A program made the position numbers and the translations under genes. A stretch of 40,111 nt of DNA from an uncultured Verrucomicrobiota bacterium (GTDB lineage: Bacteria > Verrucomicrobiota > Verrucomicrobiae > Verrucomicrobiales > DEV007): the NCBI GenBank assembly GCA_902591645.1, contig CACJBM010000010.1, forward strand, positions 1 through 40,111, written 5' to 3'. This document shows, in pieces, positions 8,604 through 18,087 of the stretch. The stretch's first letter is position 1, and each line of letters starts with the position of its first letter. The notes under the pieces were generated by a model, which saw only the letters and a program-made list of their open reading frames with translations, had not been told where the DNA came from and ran no database searches.

Positions 8604-10661
8604 ATGATGATCATTGCTGGAATATTCAGCCTCCTTTTTCTATTGAATGCAAATTCTCAAAGCATTAAAGGAGACCAGAGTTCAATCAACAATCCAAATG
8701 ATATTCTTAATAGCATAAGTCTTGTAGATGGAGATTTTCTTGAACGTTCTCTTATCCGGGAATTGTCTGAAACATTCAGAGTAATGGCAAATGTCACCGT
8801 AGCTGATTCCGTTGATTCTGGATTTTTAATTCGCGGAATTAATGCTGAAGGAATCGGCTTAGCTTCCGGCAATACTCTTTCAACAATCTATGTAGACGGT
8901 ATCGCTCAATCCAGAGATGGATCAAGGCGAGGATCTTTGGGTACTTGGGATCTAAAAAATATTTCTGTTCTTCGCGGTCCACAAGGAACCTTGGGAGGAA
9001 AGAACTCTCTAGCCGGTCATATACAAATTGAAACAAACGATCCAACCTTTCACCATGAAAACTCCTCATTTTTTGGATTGGGTGATAACGGTTTCTACGA
9101 GAGCGCTTTCATGATATCAGGACCCATCAATGATCAGTTAGCAGTTCGTTTAAGTGCAGAGTCTCAACACAAAGATGGAGAATTTAATTACCCTATATTC
9201 GAAGGATTTCCTGCGCTCAAAGAAAGGCAAGAAGATCACTACTATCAAATTAGAGGAAAGTTACTCTATCAGCCTTCTGGCCCAAAAGGACCCAGCGCAA
9301 TACTAAGTGCATCGCACTCCTACGATTCACCTCAGTATCAGGACGCGGACGGCCCTTCGGCCGGTGTAAAATGGAGTGATCGTGTGTGGGGACTCCAGAC
9401 CCTTCCAGTATTTGTTCCGGCACTGTCCACCGAAGTGTCACAATTGAATCTTTCTGTAACAACTCCCATTAGTGATTATTGGAGCATTGAAAGTCTCACT
9501 GGTATCGTTAGAACAAACACTGATACTCCTTCCGTAAACTTTGCAACGCAGGGAGAAATCAAAGAAACTGATGCGTCTCAAGAATTTAAAGCCCATTACG
9601 AGAATGAATCACTGAAAGCAGATTTAGGTTTTTATTTTTTAGATGGAGACATAGATGAATCACTTAATCAGAACCTCCCCTTTAACGATTTTGAAAATAA
9701 GACATTTAAAGACAGCTCATTTAGAAATCTTGCTTTTTATGGAGAAACCAGTTTTCAAATCCTTCCAAGATTGTCTCTTTTTGGAGGGTTACGCTACGAT
9801 CATGAGGAATTAGAGTTCTCAAATACATTTAAAGAGGTCAATGAACAGGGATTATTAAACAGTAAAAAAGTATCAGCCTCATCCTCAGATGACGCAATTT
9901 TACCAAAAGTAGGTATTGCTTATGAATTAGATGCGAATAACACCCTCGGGCTCAAGGCCCAGAAATCTTATCGTCCGGGATCCATTGCATATGATCGATT
10001 TAATGATCTGAAATATGAATACGAATCTGAGACGGCTTGGAATTATGAGCTGTCTTTAAATGGATTCACTAAAAATAAAAAAATAAAATATTCTGCAAAC
10101 CTATTTTATCTCGATTGGCAGGATCAACAGGTCAGTATCGCTCAAATCCCTGGTGACATCAGCACGGCTCTAATTACCAATGCAGAAAAATCTCAGATAT
10201 ATGGCGGAGAATTAGAGATCCAAGCTGCTCCAACTAAAAGACTCTCTTTGTTCGCTTCTCTGGGTGTAGCGGTTACTGAATTTGAGGACTTTCAATTCAC
10301 GCAGTTCCGTTCAATTTTAGACTTTTCTGGAGAAAAGTTTCCCCATTCACCAGATTACACAGCAGCTGTCGGAATAGATTATCAATTCGATAATGGTTTC
10401 TTCTTTGGCGCTGACATGAAATATACGAGCTCTGCAATATCACGTTCAGTTTTTGAAGGATTAGCAAAGGATGAACTCCCTGGATATACTGTAGCAAATT
10501 TACGTGCAGGATATAGAAAAGATAATTGGAGTATCACAGCATTTATCAGTAATGTTACAGACGAGGAATATTTCCTTTATAGATACGATACTCCAAAATT
10601 GCAGATAGGAACTTTAGGACTCGAAAGGTTCTGCGGATTGAGAGCCTCTTATAGGTTCTAG
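8604..10661 (+). CDS. TonB-dependent outer-membrane receptor
   Basis: A 685-residue outer-membrane importer. It has a short signal peptide (MMIIAGIFSLLFLLNANSQS), a plug domain at about residues 35-155 with FLIRGINAEG, STIYVDGIAQS and ISVLRGPQGTLGGKNSLAG, and a 22-strand-type barrel ending in LRASYRF with C-terminal Phe. The FxxRGI-IYVDGI-VLRGPQGTL-GKNS-GxI pattern is that of the IroN/FyuA-like and 'oligosaccharide' TBDR branches seen in Proteobacteria and Verrucomicrobia, not the Bacteroidetes SusC type. No SusD partner or TonB gene is nearby. The cargo is not readable; the surrounding polysaccharide genes suggest sugar oligomers, but siderophore or cobalamin cargo is possible. Confidence 0.92.
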   Translation: MMIIAGIFSLLFLLNANSQSIKGDQSSINNPNDILNSISLVDGDFLERSLIRELSETFRVMANVTVADSVDSGFLIRGINAEGIGLASGNTLSTIYVDGIAQSRDGSRRGSLGTWDLKNISVLRGPQGTLGGKNSLAGHIQIETNDPTFHHENSSFFGLGDNGFYESAFMISGPINDQLAVRLSAESQHKDGEFNYPIFEGFPALKERQEDHYYQIRGKLLYQPSGPKGPSAILSASHSYDSPQYQDADGPSAGVKWSDRVWGLQTLPVFVPALSTEVSQLNLSVTTPISDYWSIESLTGIVRTNTDTPSVNFATQGEIKETDASQEFKAHYENESLKADLGFYFLDGDIDESLNQNLPFNDFENKTFKDSSFRNLAFYGETSFQILPRLSLFGGLRYDHEELEFSNTFKEVNEQGLLNSKKVSASSSDDAILPKVGIAYELDANNTLGLKAQKSYRPGSIAYDRFNDLKYEYESETAWNYELSLNGFTKNKKIKYSANLFYLDWQDQQVSIAQIPGDISTALITNAEKSQIYGGELEIQAAPTKRLSLFASLGVAVTEFEDFQFTQFRSILDFSGEKFPHSPDYTAAVGIDYQFDNGFFFGADMKYTSSAISRSVFEGLAKDELPGYTVANLRAGYRKDNWSITAFISNVTDEEYFLYRYDTPKLQIGTLGLERFCGLRASYRF

Positions 10662-10704
10662 TTTATTTAAATACATAATTAGACAATCTCTTAACCATTC
10701 ATAA

Positions 10705-10720
10705 TCCAAGAATTCTTGGA
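10705..10720. repeat. Perfect 16-bp palindrome between convergent genes
   Basis: TCCAAGAATTCTTGGA reads the same on both strands and sits in the 106-base gap between the ends of the TonB-dependent receptor and the LPMO gene. Lacking a loop and a T-tract, it is a poor terminator. It could be a cruciform, a dimer-binding site, or chance. Confidence 0.4.
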
Positions 10721-10767
10721 AAACTGAATCCGCAGAAAGTCTCAGCGAAGTAATAATACTGACCCGA

Positions 10768-12018
10768 TCACTCTTTAGTGACACGGAAAAAACCTTTTCT
10801 CCTAAGTGCTGAAAATTGGCGATTGATAATGCTACCATTTCCATCGATTCCAGATTCTATAGTTTCCCAATGATCCAAATCACTGGATGATTGAATTATA
10901 TAGGCACTTCCAACCTTAGTTGGAAAACTTAAATTAAATTGATCAATGACTCCGGAAGGTAACAATTTGGCACTGACATCAATTCCAAATGGATGATGAT
11001 GGTCTTCGTGTGCATGTGTATGAAGAGAAACCCCATTAAGAGTAAGGTGAGAAGGTGAAATAGACTCTAGGTTTCCTGGTATTGCAGAGAATCCAAATTT
11101 AACCGAACCGCCAACAGGGATTGACTGATTCCATCCAGCGTGGCGCACTGTGTAGTGATTACCCTCACGTTCAATTAATTCCGCATTCCAAAAAGATGAG
11201 ATTTCCTGTTCAATTTCAAACTCCAGCTCCCAAGAATTAATCGGATGATCTCCGAGATTTGTAATTTCAGCCTCACCGGTAAATCCAGAATTCCAGTCAT
11301 TTTGTATCAAGAAATCAACTTCAGCCCTAATGTCCTTATCGCCTGGTACGTCTATATCACCGATACCATTACCAGGATTGCCAATGCCTTTACCATCACC
11401 AAAATCAATGTCACTTGCGGAAAAAAAAGCTTCCCCGGCAGGATCAATTCTCTGCCAGATAACATAGAGGATATGTTTTCCAATGCGAGGCGGAAAATCA
11501 ACCGTAAATCGATAGTAATGCCCATCACGAACTACACGATCAGTACCTGAAAGAGGTTCAAGATCGCCCCATTTCAAAGTCTGGTCAGGCGTCCAGTTCT
11601 CCCTAGTGATAAAGGCTAAAAAATAACTCGGATCGTGTGGAGTCCAAGCATCAAATATTACAGGGTAAGGACCCGGATTAACGGAAGTCGCAGGCCAATC
11701 ATCTCGAACGAGGTCCAATCCAGAATATTTCTGGCGACCTGCTCCTGCGAGTTGATTGTCCGGAATAATGGCACGATAAGCTTCAATGCTCTCCGGGTCA
11801 TATTCCGGAACGAGTCGACTCACTTCATGCCAGTCATAAAATGCCTGTGTTCCAGCAGTTTCAATAGCAGCTAGCGATGCAACATCTTTTGGGGACTCCG
11901 GGTTTTCCTGAAAGATACGATAAGAACGACTGACCGGATCACCAACTGATCCATGACTAAATACATTTGTTATAAGAAATGTATATATTGGAAAATAAAA
12001 AATGAATGAATGCCTCAT
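10768..12018 (-). CDS. AA10 lytic polysaccharide monooxygenase with CBM2 and C-terminal module
   Basis: A 416-residue secreted copper enzyme. The signal peptide (residues 1-21, ending NVFS) leaves His22 as the mature N-terminus (HGSVGDPVSR), as the copper histidine brace requires. The second brace His is probably His128 in WTPHDPS. GKHILYVIWQRID and DPAGEAFFSASDIDF (181-206), with Phe198 as likely axial residue, are the classic AA10 ending. A short linker leads to a CBM2-like domain at about 228-325 (FLIQNDWNSGFTGEAEITN, HAGWNQSIPVGGSVKFGF). Residues 340-416 form a module with IIQSSSDLDHW and GFFRV. AA10 enzymes oxidatively cleave chitin or cellulose; CBM2 favours either. The reductant in the cell is unknown. 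Faces the TonB-dependent receptor tail to tail. Confidence 0.9.
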   Translation of the reverse strand: MRHSFIFYFPIYTFLITNVFSHGSVGDPVSRSYRIFQENPESPKDVASLAAIETAGTQAFYDWHEVSRLVPEYDPESIEAYRAIIPDNQLAGAGRQKYSGLDLVRDDWPATSVNPGPYPVIFDAWTPHDPSYFLAFITRENWTPDQTLKWGDLEPLSGTDRVVRDGHYYRFTVDFPPRIGKHILYVIWQRIDPAGEAFFSASDIDFGDGKGIGNPGNGIGDIDVPGDKDIRAEVDFLIQNDWNSGFTGEAEITNLGDHPINSWELEFEIEQEISSFWNAELIEREGNHYTVRHAGWNQSIPVGGSVKFGFSAIPGNLESISPSHLTLNGVSLHTHAHEDHHHPFGIDVSAKLLPSGVIDQFNLSFPTKVGSAYIIQSSSDLDHWETIESGIDGNGSIINRQFSALRRKGFFRVTKE

Positions 12019-12088
12019 TCATTGACCTTAGCACTTCTTAGCAAACAAGAATGGAAATTAATAAACTTTAATAACAATACCATCCACA

Positions 12089-14929
12089 TCACTCACTCAC
12101 TATAACTTTAATTAATTCGGCGTCCCCTTGATTTATTTTTAATTTAAAATGGAACTTGCCTTGATCATTTTTCATTAAATCCCCTTCCTCCCATTCTCTA
12201 TCCTTTTTATTCATATGTTGGATAGATTTTATTTCATCAGCAAACTTTAAAATAACTTCATGATTAGAACCAATGTCACGATTTCCTAATACAATAAACT
12301 GTTCGCCTTTAGACCCCTCAAATATTCCCATAACAATATTATTTCCCTCAGGTCTTACCCAATAATCATCTGGGGCCTTTACTGTACTTGTTGGCAAAGG
12401 GTCCGTATGATAAACAGCCAATGATCTAGCATGAGTTAAACTCGAGCTGAATGACGCAATGGTATTATTTATACCTGATACCTCTTTCCCTATATCTGAT
12501 AATGGGGGCGGCTCAGTTTCAACAACTTTATGAATATCAAACATGGTCCACCCTACCCACCACTTGAATGCCTTGATCCCATAAGCAAGGCTCATTGAGA
12601 CAGTTTGCCTCATCTTAATAACATTATCTCCATGAACGTGAACGAACCTGAAAACAGGTATACCACCTGCTGCGATAGACATGCGCCTATAATATTCAAG
12701 AAAATGAAAGTGAAGATGGGCCTGTCTCTGCCAATGATAATCGTAATATTCAAGCATTCTCGGACGAACTGCATCGAGAAAAAATTCTATCCCTCCATAC
12801 TGAGAATAGGTAGTGAACTCGGTAGGATGGTAAGCGTCTATGGATTCATATTTTTGTCGAACTGTGCCAAAGTAAGGGAAACTTGATGGTTTTCTGCGGT
12901 CACTCATATAATAGGAAATTAGCGTCTTCTCATCCTTCAAGGCATGAGCTGACCAAGGAGTGACTCCATGCAGTAACAAATATATGCCTGCTTGCTTAGA
13001 TTTTTCAAAGTCGGCTAAACTGCCCTCTAACCCATTAAAATTCGCTCTTTTCATCGTAACAAAAAGATTATCTAAACCTACGCGAGGTCCTACCCAGCTA
13101 GGAGAAAGAAATGAAATCAATGCAGGCATTTTGAATGGACCGGGTAAAGCTTCTCTAATTTTTTTTTCATAAGGCCCCAGACCAAAGACCTCATTGGTCC
13201 TCTGCTTCGGGTATACTTCTAACCTCTTAATTTCTTGGTCGCGATATACGACTTCTACACCTAAGCCTGTTACCGTATCGATTCTGAAAGAAATGTCCTT
13301 ATCTACTGGCCAGCCAGGGAAAATACAAACACGCTTCCCTGTCGTCTCAATAAGCAATGGGCGTAATGAATCAACTAAAGCATCAACTTCATCCTTTTCC
13401 GATGGCAATAGAGAAAAATCAGAGCCCCAGAATTGGGGAAACCCTAAGCTCTTATCATCAAATTCCAGTGATGGTTTAACTGCCTTAAGTGCATTTTTAA
13501 TGGCCTTTCCGGACTGTTCTTTTGACCAATACAAAATCTCGCGCTCTGGAATCTCAATTTCTTTAATGACTTCAGGATTAAGAGAATGAGGCCCCCTTCC
13601 ACTACATGCACTCAAATAACGCCTCAGCACAAGCGCTCTAGAAATTTCAGAACCATTCTCAAGGTCACTAAGAAAAACACTTCCTCTATTCCAAAATTTA
13701 TTCCATGTCTCCATCTGAGCACTTACGGCGCCATTGACATCAACTTTAGAAACCGATCCAATTAACTTATCTAATTCTTCGTTTTCCTGTGCACGAACCA
13801 AATGGACCTGTAAATCAAAGGCCCCTTTTGAGTCAATGGTTTGAAGTTGATTGTCCTTAGTTTCCATTCCATCACAAAGAACAATGAGTGCATCTCTCCC
13901 ATTAGTTTTAGCTATTTGTTTTTTATCCTCTAAAGATAAAACTTTTCCCTCATTATCATCAAAAATAACCTTTAAAGGAACCGGACTCTTGCTGCGAAAT
14001 TGCAAATGCAAAATATCCCTCTTGGCATCCACAAAAAATGAATAAGAAGGATTTTCTTTCTGCTTAATATTTTTCACCACCACCTCACCATATTTGAAGC
14101 GTAGCATCTGACGAAAAGATTCCGGTGATACGTTAAGACCGGGATCAAATTGAAAACGCAAAGATCCTATTCTTTTAGCAGAATTATCCAATCTCGAATA
14201 ACGAGCTAGTGAGACACGAACGTCCCCACCTTTCTCAGCCCAAACATTAGCAAGCAAAGATCCGTTACCGATAGGCATGGCATCTTCTTCTCCTCTAGAA
14301 GGCTTAGTCCATGTAAAATTTACTGCAGAAATTGGATCCGGCCCCTGACTAACAGAAGGTGGATTTGCTGGAGCCAATTGAATAAGTTCAGAATCACTTA
14401 GTTTTTGATCAACTAGAAGGACTTCGGTCGCTCCTGGATTAGGGCCGCCATGGGAATTTAAAAAACGTAAAGTAAGCTTCTTTACTTTTTGCCTATTAAA
14501 AACGACACGCTGTCCTCCATGCATTTTCTTAAAGGCCCCTTTTGCAACTGGAACATCATTATCATCAATGGTAATAACGTAATCCTTGAAACATTCATCC
14601 AACAACCAAGCAGTTCTCCCAAAATAAATAAGTTCCTGCAAAAAAACTGGATCATCCCATTCAAATACAAGATCTCCTTTGTCGTCAGCCGTCTCACCAT
14701 TAACTGCCCATGACTTTGCACCTTTATCAGAAGGGAAAAATTCGAAGTGCTGACATAAAGCAGGAGCAATTCTACCATCAGCTACAGAAGAAGCCTTCAA
14801 ACCCTGCTCTTTAAGTTCTGATGAAGCTGTAATTTTGGCCTGAGCTGCTAAATTTTTATATTTAATTACATCAGCCGTACAAATTCCATTCAAAAAATAG
14901 AAAGCGAATAAAACAAAAAAAACTTTCAT
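12089..14929 (-). CDS. Large secreted discoidin/DUF5703/TIM-barrel protein, candidate glycosidase
   Basis: A 946-residue exported protein with signal peptide MKVFFVLFAFYFLNGICTA. Residues about 25-175 resemble an F5/8 type C (discoidin) carbohydrate-binding domain (AAQAKITASSEL, ASSVADG, KKLTLRFL). Residues about 205-390 match DUF5703: FTWTKPSRGEEDAMPIGNGS, then VRVSLARYSRLD, a supersandwich-like domain also seen before GH95-type enzymes. Residues about 440-850 look like a TIM-barrel glycosidase of the beta-galactosidase (GH42-like) superfamily (GLGPYEKKIREAL, GVTPWSAHALKDEK, FRFVHVHGDNV, YGIKAFKWW), ending in a beta-sandwich. I cannot name the catalytic acids. It is 71 bases downstream of the LPMO start, on the same strand, so they may be one operon. 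The substrate is unknown. Confidence 0.75.
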   Translation of the reverse strand: MKVFFVLFAFYFLNGICTADVIKYKNLAAQAKITASSELKEQGLKASSVADGRIAPALCQHFEFFPSDKGAKSWAVNGETADDKGDLVFEWDDPVFLQELIYFGRTAWLLDECFKDYVITIDDNDVPVAKGAFKKMHGGQRVVFNRQKVKKLTLRFLNSHGGPNPGATEVLLVDQKLSDSELIQLAPANPPSVSQGPDPISAVNFTWTKPSRGEEDAMPIGNGSLLANVWAEKGGDVRVSLARYSRLDNSAKRIGSLRFQFDPGLNVSPESFRQMLRFKYGEVVVKNIKQKENPSYSFFVDAKRDILHLQFRSKSPVPLKVIFDDNEGKVLSLEDKKQIAKTNGRDALIVLCDGMETKDNQLQTIDSKGAFDLQVHLVRAQENEELDKLIGSVSKVDVNGAVSAQMETWNKFWNRGSVFLSDLENGSEISRALVLRRYLSACSGRGPHSLNPEVIKEIEIPEREILYWSKEQSGKAIKNALKAVKPSLEFDDKSLGFPQFWGSDFSLLPSEKDEVDALVDSLRPLLIETTGKRVCIFPGWPVDKDISFRIDTVTGLGVEVVYRDQEIKRLEVYPKQRTNEVFGLGPYEKKIREALPGPFKMPALISFLSPSWVGPRVGLDNLFVTMKRANFNGLEGSLADFEKSKQAGIYLLLHGVTPWSAHALKDEKTLISYYMSDRRKPSSFPYFGTVRQKYESIDAYHPTEFTTYSQYGGIEFFLDAVRPRMLEYYDYHWQRQAHLHFHFLEYYRRMSIAAGGIPVFRFVHVHGDNVIKMRQTVSMSLAYGIKAFKWWVGWTMFDIHKVVETEPPPLSDIGKEVSGINNTIASFSSSLTHARSLAVYHTDPLPTSTVKAPDDYWVRPEGNNIVMGIFEGSKGEQFIVLGNRDIGSNHEVILKFADEIKSIQHMNKKDREWEEGDLMKNDQGKFHFKLKINQGDAELIKVIVSE

Positions 14930-15102
14930 AAAGAAATACTAAAGAGGAAAACAAAAAAATAAAAGTCTCCGTATTAACTTCAAAAAGTGACAGAACTCTA
15001 TTATTCTAGAGCATATCTGAAAATGAATTCTAAAAACTTGCGAATGAAGAGGACTTTATAAAAGAACAAACAGAAACAAGATATATTTTAAGGTCTGTGA
15101 AT
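14930..15102. promoter_or_regulatory. Divergent promoter region for the DUF5703 and PSD1 genes
   Basis: A 173-base AT-rich gap from which both neighbours run outward, so it must hold two start sites. I see TATAAA at about 15057-15062 but no well-spaced -35 for it, so no precise promoter is claimed. The plus-strand AAGG at 15090-15093 suits an ATG at 15103 for the PSD1 gene. Confidence 0.4.
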
Positions 15103-18087
15103 ATGATGCTTTCCCGATTAACAATTTTACTTATCGCTATAAGCTTTGGCCTAAGTAAAGCCGAAGAGATTCAGTTCAATAAAAATATTAAACCTATACT
15201 TTCAAACAACTGCTTCTCATGTCATGGGCCTGACGCTAAAGTTGTAAAGGGAGGCCTTCAGCTTCACCTAAGAAAAAAGGCAATCTCTGAGTTAAAAAAG
15301 TCAGGTGAACGGGCAATCATTCCTGGAAACCGAGATGAAAGTAGCCTTTGGCACAGAATCACCTCGACTGATCCTGATGAACAAATGCCACCTCCTGAAT
15401 CAAATCATAAACTTAGCAGTGAAGAAATTAAAACAATAGGCCAATGGATTGATGAAGGCGCTGAATATCAAGGGCACTGGTCATTGCAACCAATCAATCC
15501 TAAAAAAGGAGCCGTTGATGATTTCATAAAATCTAAATTAAATGAAGCGGGATTAAGTCCTTCTGCGCCCGCTGACCCACAAACATTGATCAGGCGTCTG
15601 AATTTAGATCTCACCGGATTACCTCCTACTCAAAGTGAGATTAACAAATTCATAAGCGACAAAAGTATTAATGCTTACGAAAAAATAGTAGACCGACTAC
15701 TTAGTTCAAAAGCTTTTGCTGAGAGGCTCGCTGTGAACTGGCTCGATGCCGCTAGGTATGCGGACACTAACGGGTATTCAATTGATGATCATAGGGACAT
15801 GTGGGTGTGGAGAGACTGGGTCATTTCTTCTTTCCTTGAGAATAAACCTTTTGATCAATTTACCCTTGAACAGATTGCCGGTGACTTGATACCCAACAAT
15901 TCAAATCAACAAAAAGTAGCAACTGGATTTCTCAGAAATGGTATGAACACTCATGAAGGGGGGACCATCGCTGAGGAGTATCGAGTCACCTATACAGCAG
16001 ATAAAGTTGATACCGTATCAACAGTTTTTATGGGAATGACTATGAAATGTGCCCAATGCCATGATCATAAATATGATCCAATTTCCCAAGAAGAGTATTA
16101 CAAGTTCTTTGCATTCTTTAACACATCCAGCGAACCAGGAAATGGAGCTGTAAATGCAAACACTGCGCCTCTGATCGAAGCTGAGTCGCCAATCTGTTCG
16201 ATCGATCGAATCAAAAGAGACGCCGGCATGAGGATAAGCGAACTTCGAGGAAAACGCATCAATCCAGAACTAAATTTAGCCAAACAAAGAGATGCCTGGG
16301 AAAATAAAAAATTGGAATCCCTGAACAAACAACTTCCAGATTCCGAGAATAAAGACACTCAACTTAAAATTGATGATTCAGTTAAATGGATATGGTCTGA
16401 CAAAGATAATAAATCTGCAAAAGCAGAATTTCAAAAGTCATTCACATTAAAGAACGATCCATTAAAAGCCTTAATTTGGTTCACTTGTGATAACCAATGT
16501 ACAATAAAGATTAACGGCCAAATTGTTGGAACGAATAATGACTGGACAAAGCCTAAAAAAATAACTGTAAAGAATTTATTAAAAGGGCCTAACAAAATCC
16601 AAGTTCAGGCTGCAAATCAAGCAGGATCAGCGGCTGGGTTCATTTTAAGCATGCAAATCATTCTCTCATCTGGAGAGAAAATTAATCTAGTGTCAGACTC
16701 AAGCTGGAAGTCACGTGTAAATAAACTCGAAAATGAAAGTTGGACTAAAGCTGTGACCATTGCCAATTACGGTGAGCCTCCTTGGGGGAACATCTATCAG
16801 AAAAATACTCCGGACGGATTTGATCAGGATCTTTATTTAGCTTTGAACAAAAATCGATCTGCAAGAAGCAATGAGGATTGGAACAAGATTAATGACTCAT
16901 TTTCTTCAGTCTCGGGTCCCTTCAAAATCTATATCAACCAATTAAACCTTGAAGAAAAAGCCATGCAAAAAACGGCCAACACAGGAAAATCAACGGTAAT
17001 GGTTATGAATTATAAACCCAGGAAAACCCACATCCTTATTCGAGGCGCTTACAACCAACATGGCGACGAGGTCAATTCCGGCACTCCATCTGCAATACAA
17101 CCAAGAGATGCCACATCAAACAATGAGGCAACGAGACTAGACCTGGCGAAATGGCTCATCAATCCTGATCACCCATTAACCTCAAGAGTCATTGTAAACC
17201 GTTATTGGCAAATGATCTTTGGTACGGGACTAGTCAAAACTTCAGAAGACTTTGGATCTCAAGGAGAATATCCATCACATCCGGAGCTACTAGACCGACT
17301 CGCAAAAGATTTTGTTAGTAGCGGCTGGAACCTCCGAAAAATGATTAAAAAAATAGTCATGTCGGACACCTACAAGCAAAAATCAAACCTAACGAAAGTC
17401 GCAAATGTAAAAGATCCGTACAATCGATTATTATCTCGGTCTCCCAGATTTCGAATAGATGCAGAATTCGTGAGAGACTCTGCTCTCTTTGCATCTGGAC
17501 TACTCAATCGTGAAATCGGAGGACCAAGTGTTTACCCTTATCAACCCAATGACCTCTGGGCTGATGTGAGTCATTACGGTTATCCTTCTGGATTCACTTC
17601 ACAAAAATACCTACCAGGTTCGGGTAGTGCAAACCATAGAAGGAGCATGTACACAGTTTGGAAAAGGACTTCACCTCCACCTTCAATGATTATATTTGAC
17701 GCTCCGAACAGAGAAACATGCACTGTAAGAAGACTGCAAACTAATACCCCTCTACAAGCACTCGTTCTCCAAAATGACCCACAATATCTTGAAGCTGCAG
17801 TATCACTCGGCAAAATTATGTCGTTAAAACCAACCCCCAAAGAGGGCATAGAAGAAGGCTTTATCAAGGTCTTGGGACGGAAACCAAAGGAAAAAGAATT
17901 AACAATTTTGATGTCATCTTTAACTCATTACATATCAACTTATAAGACTCGTCAAAAAGAGGCCTTTTCTTTACTGAGGGCTGGCCAGTACATTGAAAAA
18001 AATTCAATAGCTGTCAAAAAAATTGCCGCTTGGACCTTAGTGGCAAGCACTCTATTTAACATGGATGAATTTGTAACTAGGCAATGA
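15103..18087 (+). CDS. Planctomycete cytochrome c / DUF1549 / DUF1553 (PSD1) protein
   Basis: About 994 residues; exported ([17 protein letters not shown]). Numbering here is from the GTG at 15097. A cytochrome c-like domain (PSCyt1) has haem motif CFSCH at 39-43 and a distal-type QMPPP. DUF1549 (PSCyt2) follows at about 135-345 with [11 protein letters not shown] and a second CAQCH at 318-322 ([12 protein letters not shown]), conserved in this family. A beta-sandwich insertion at about 425-560 ([33 protein letters not shown]) looks like a galactose-binding fold. DUF1553 (PSD1) fills the C-terminus ([36 protein letters not shown]). A GTG at 15097 is possible, but the ATG at 15103 sits better behind AAGG. 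It overlaps the DUF1501 gene by four bases (ATGA). Function of the family is unproven. Confidence 0.9.
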   Translation: MMLSRLTILLIAISFGLSKAEEIQFNKNIKPILSNNCFSCHGPDAKVVKGGLQLHLRKKAISELKKSGERAIIPGNRDESSLWHRITSTDPDEQMPPPESNHKLSSEEIKTIGQWIDEGAEYQGHWSLQPINPKKGAVDDFIKSKLNEAGLSPSAPADPQTLIRRLNLDLTGLPPTQSEINKFISDKSINAYEKIVDRLLSSKAFAERLAVNWLDAARYADTNGYSIDDHRDMWVWRDWVISSFLENKPFDQFTLEQIAGDLIPNNSNQQKVATGFLRNGMNTHEGGTIAEEYRVTYTADKVDTVSTVFMGMTMKCAQCHDHKYDPISQEEYYKFFAFFNTSSEPGNGAVNANTAPLIEAESPICSIDRIKRDAGMRISELRGKRINPELNLAKQRDAWENKKLESLNKQLPDSENKDTQLKIDDSVKWIWSDKDNKSAKAEFQKSFTLKNDPLKALIWFTCDNQCTIKINGQIVGTNNDWTKPKKITVKNLLKGPNKIQVQAANQAGSAAGFILSMQIILSSGEKINLVSDSSWKSRVNKLENESWTKAVTIANYGEPPWGNIYQKNTPDGFDQDLYLALNKNRSARSNEDWNKINDSFSSVSGPFKIYINQLNLEEKAMQKTANTGKSTVMVMNYKPRKTHILIRGAYNQHGDEVNSGTPSAIQPRDATSNNEATRLDLAKWLINPDHPLTSRVIVNRYWQMIFGTGLVKTSEDFGSQGEYPSHPELLDRLAKDFVSSGWNLRKMIKKIVMSDTYKQKSNLTKVANVKDPYNRLLSRSPRFRIDAEFVRDSALFASGLLNREIGGPSVYPYQPNDLWADVSHYGYPSGFTSQKYLPGSGSANHRRSMYTVWKRTSPPPSMIIFDAPNRETCTVRRLQTNTPLQALVLQNDPQYLEAAVSLGKIMSLKPTPKEGIEEGFIKVLGRKPKEKELTILMSSLTHYISTYKTRQKEAFSLLRAGQYIEKNSIAVKKIAAWTLVASTLFNMDEFVTRQ

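Noticed and set aside
13194..13589. 131-codon frame antisense to the DUF5703 gene
   Set aside because: Fully inside a well-supported long gene on the other strand; composition is that of a mirrored frame.
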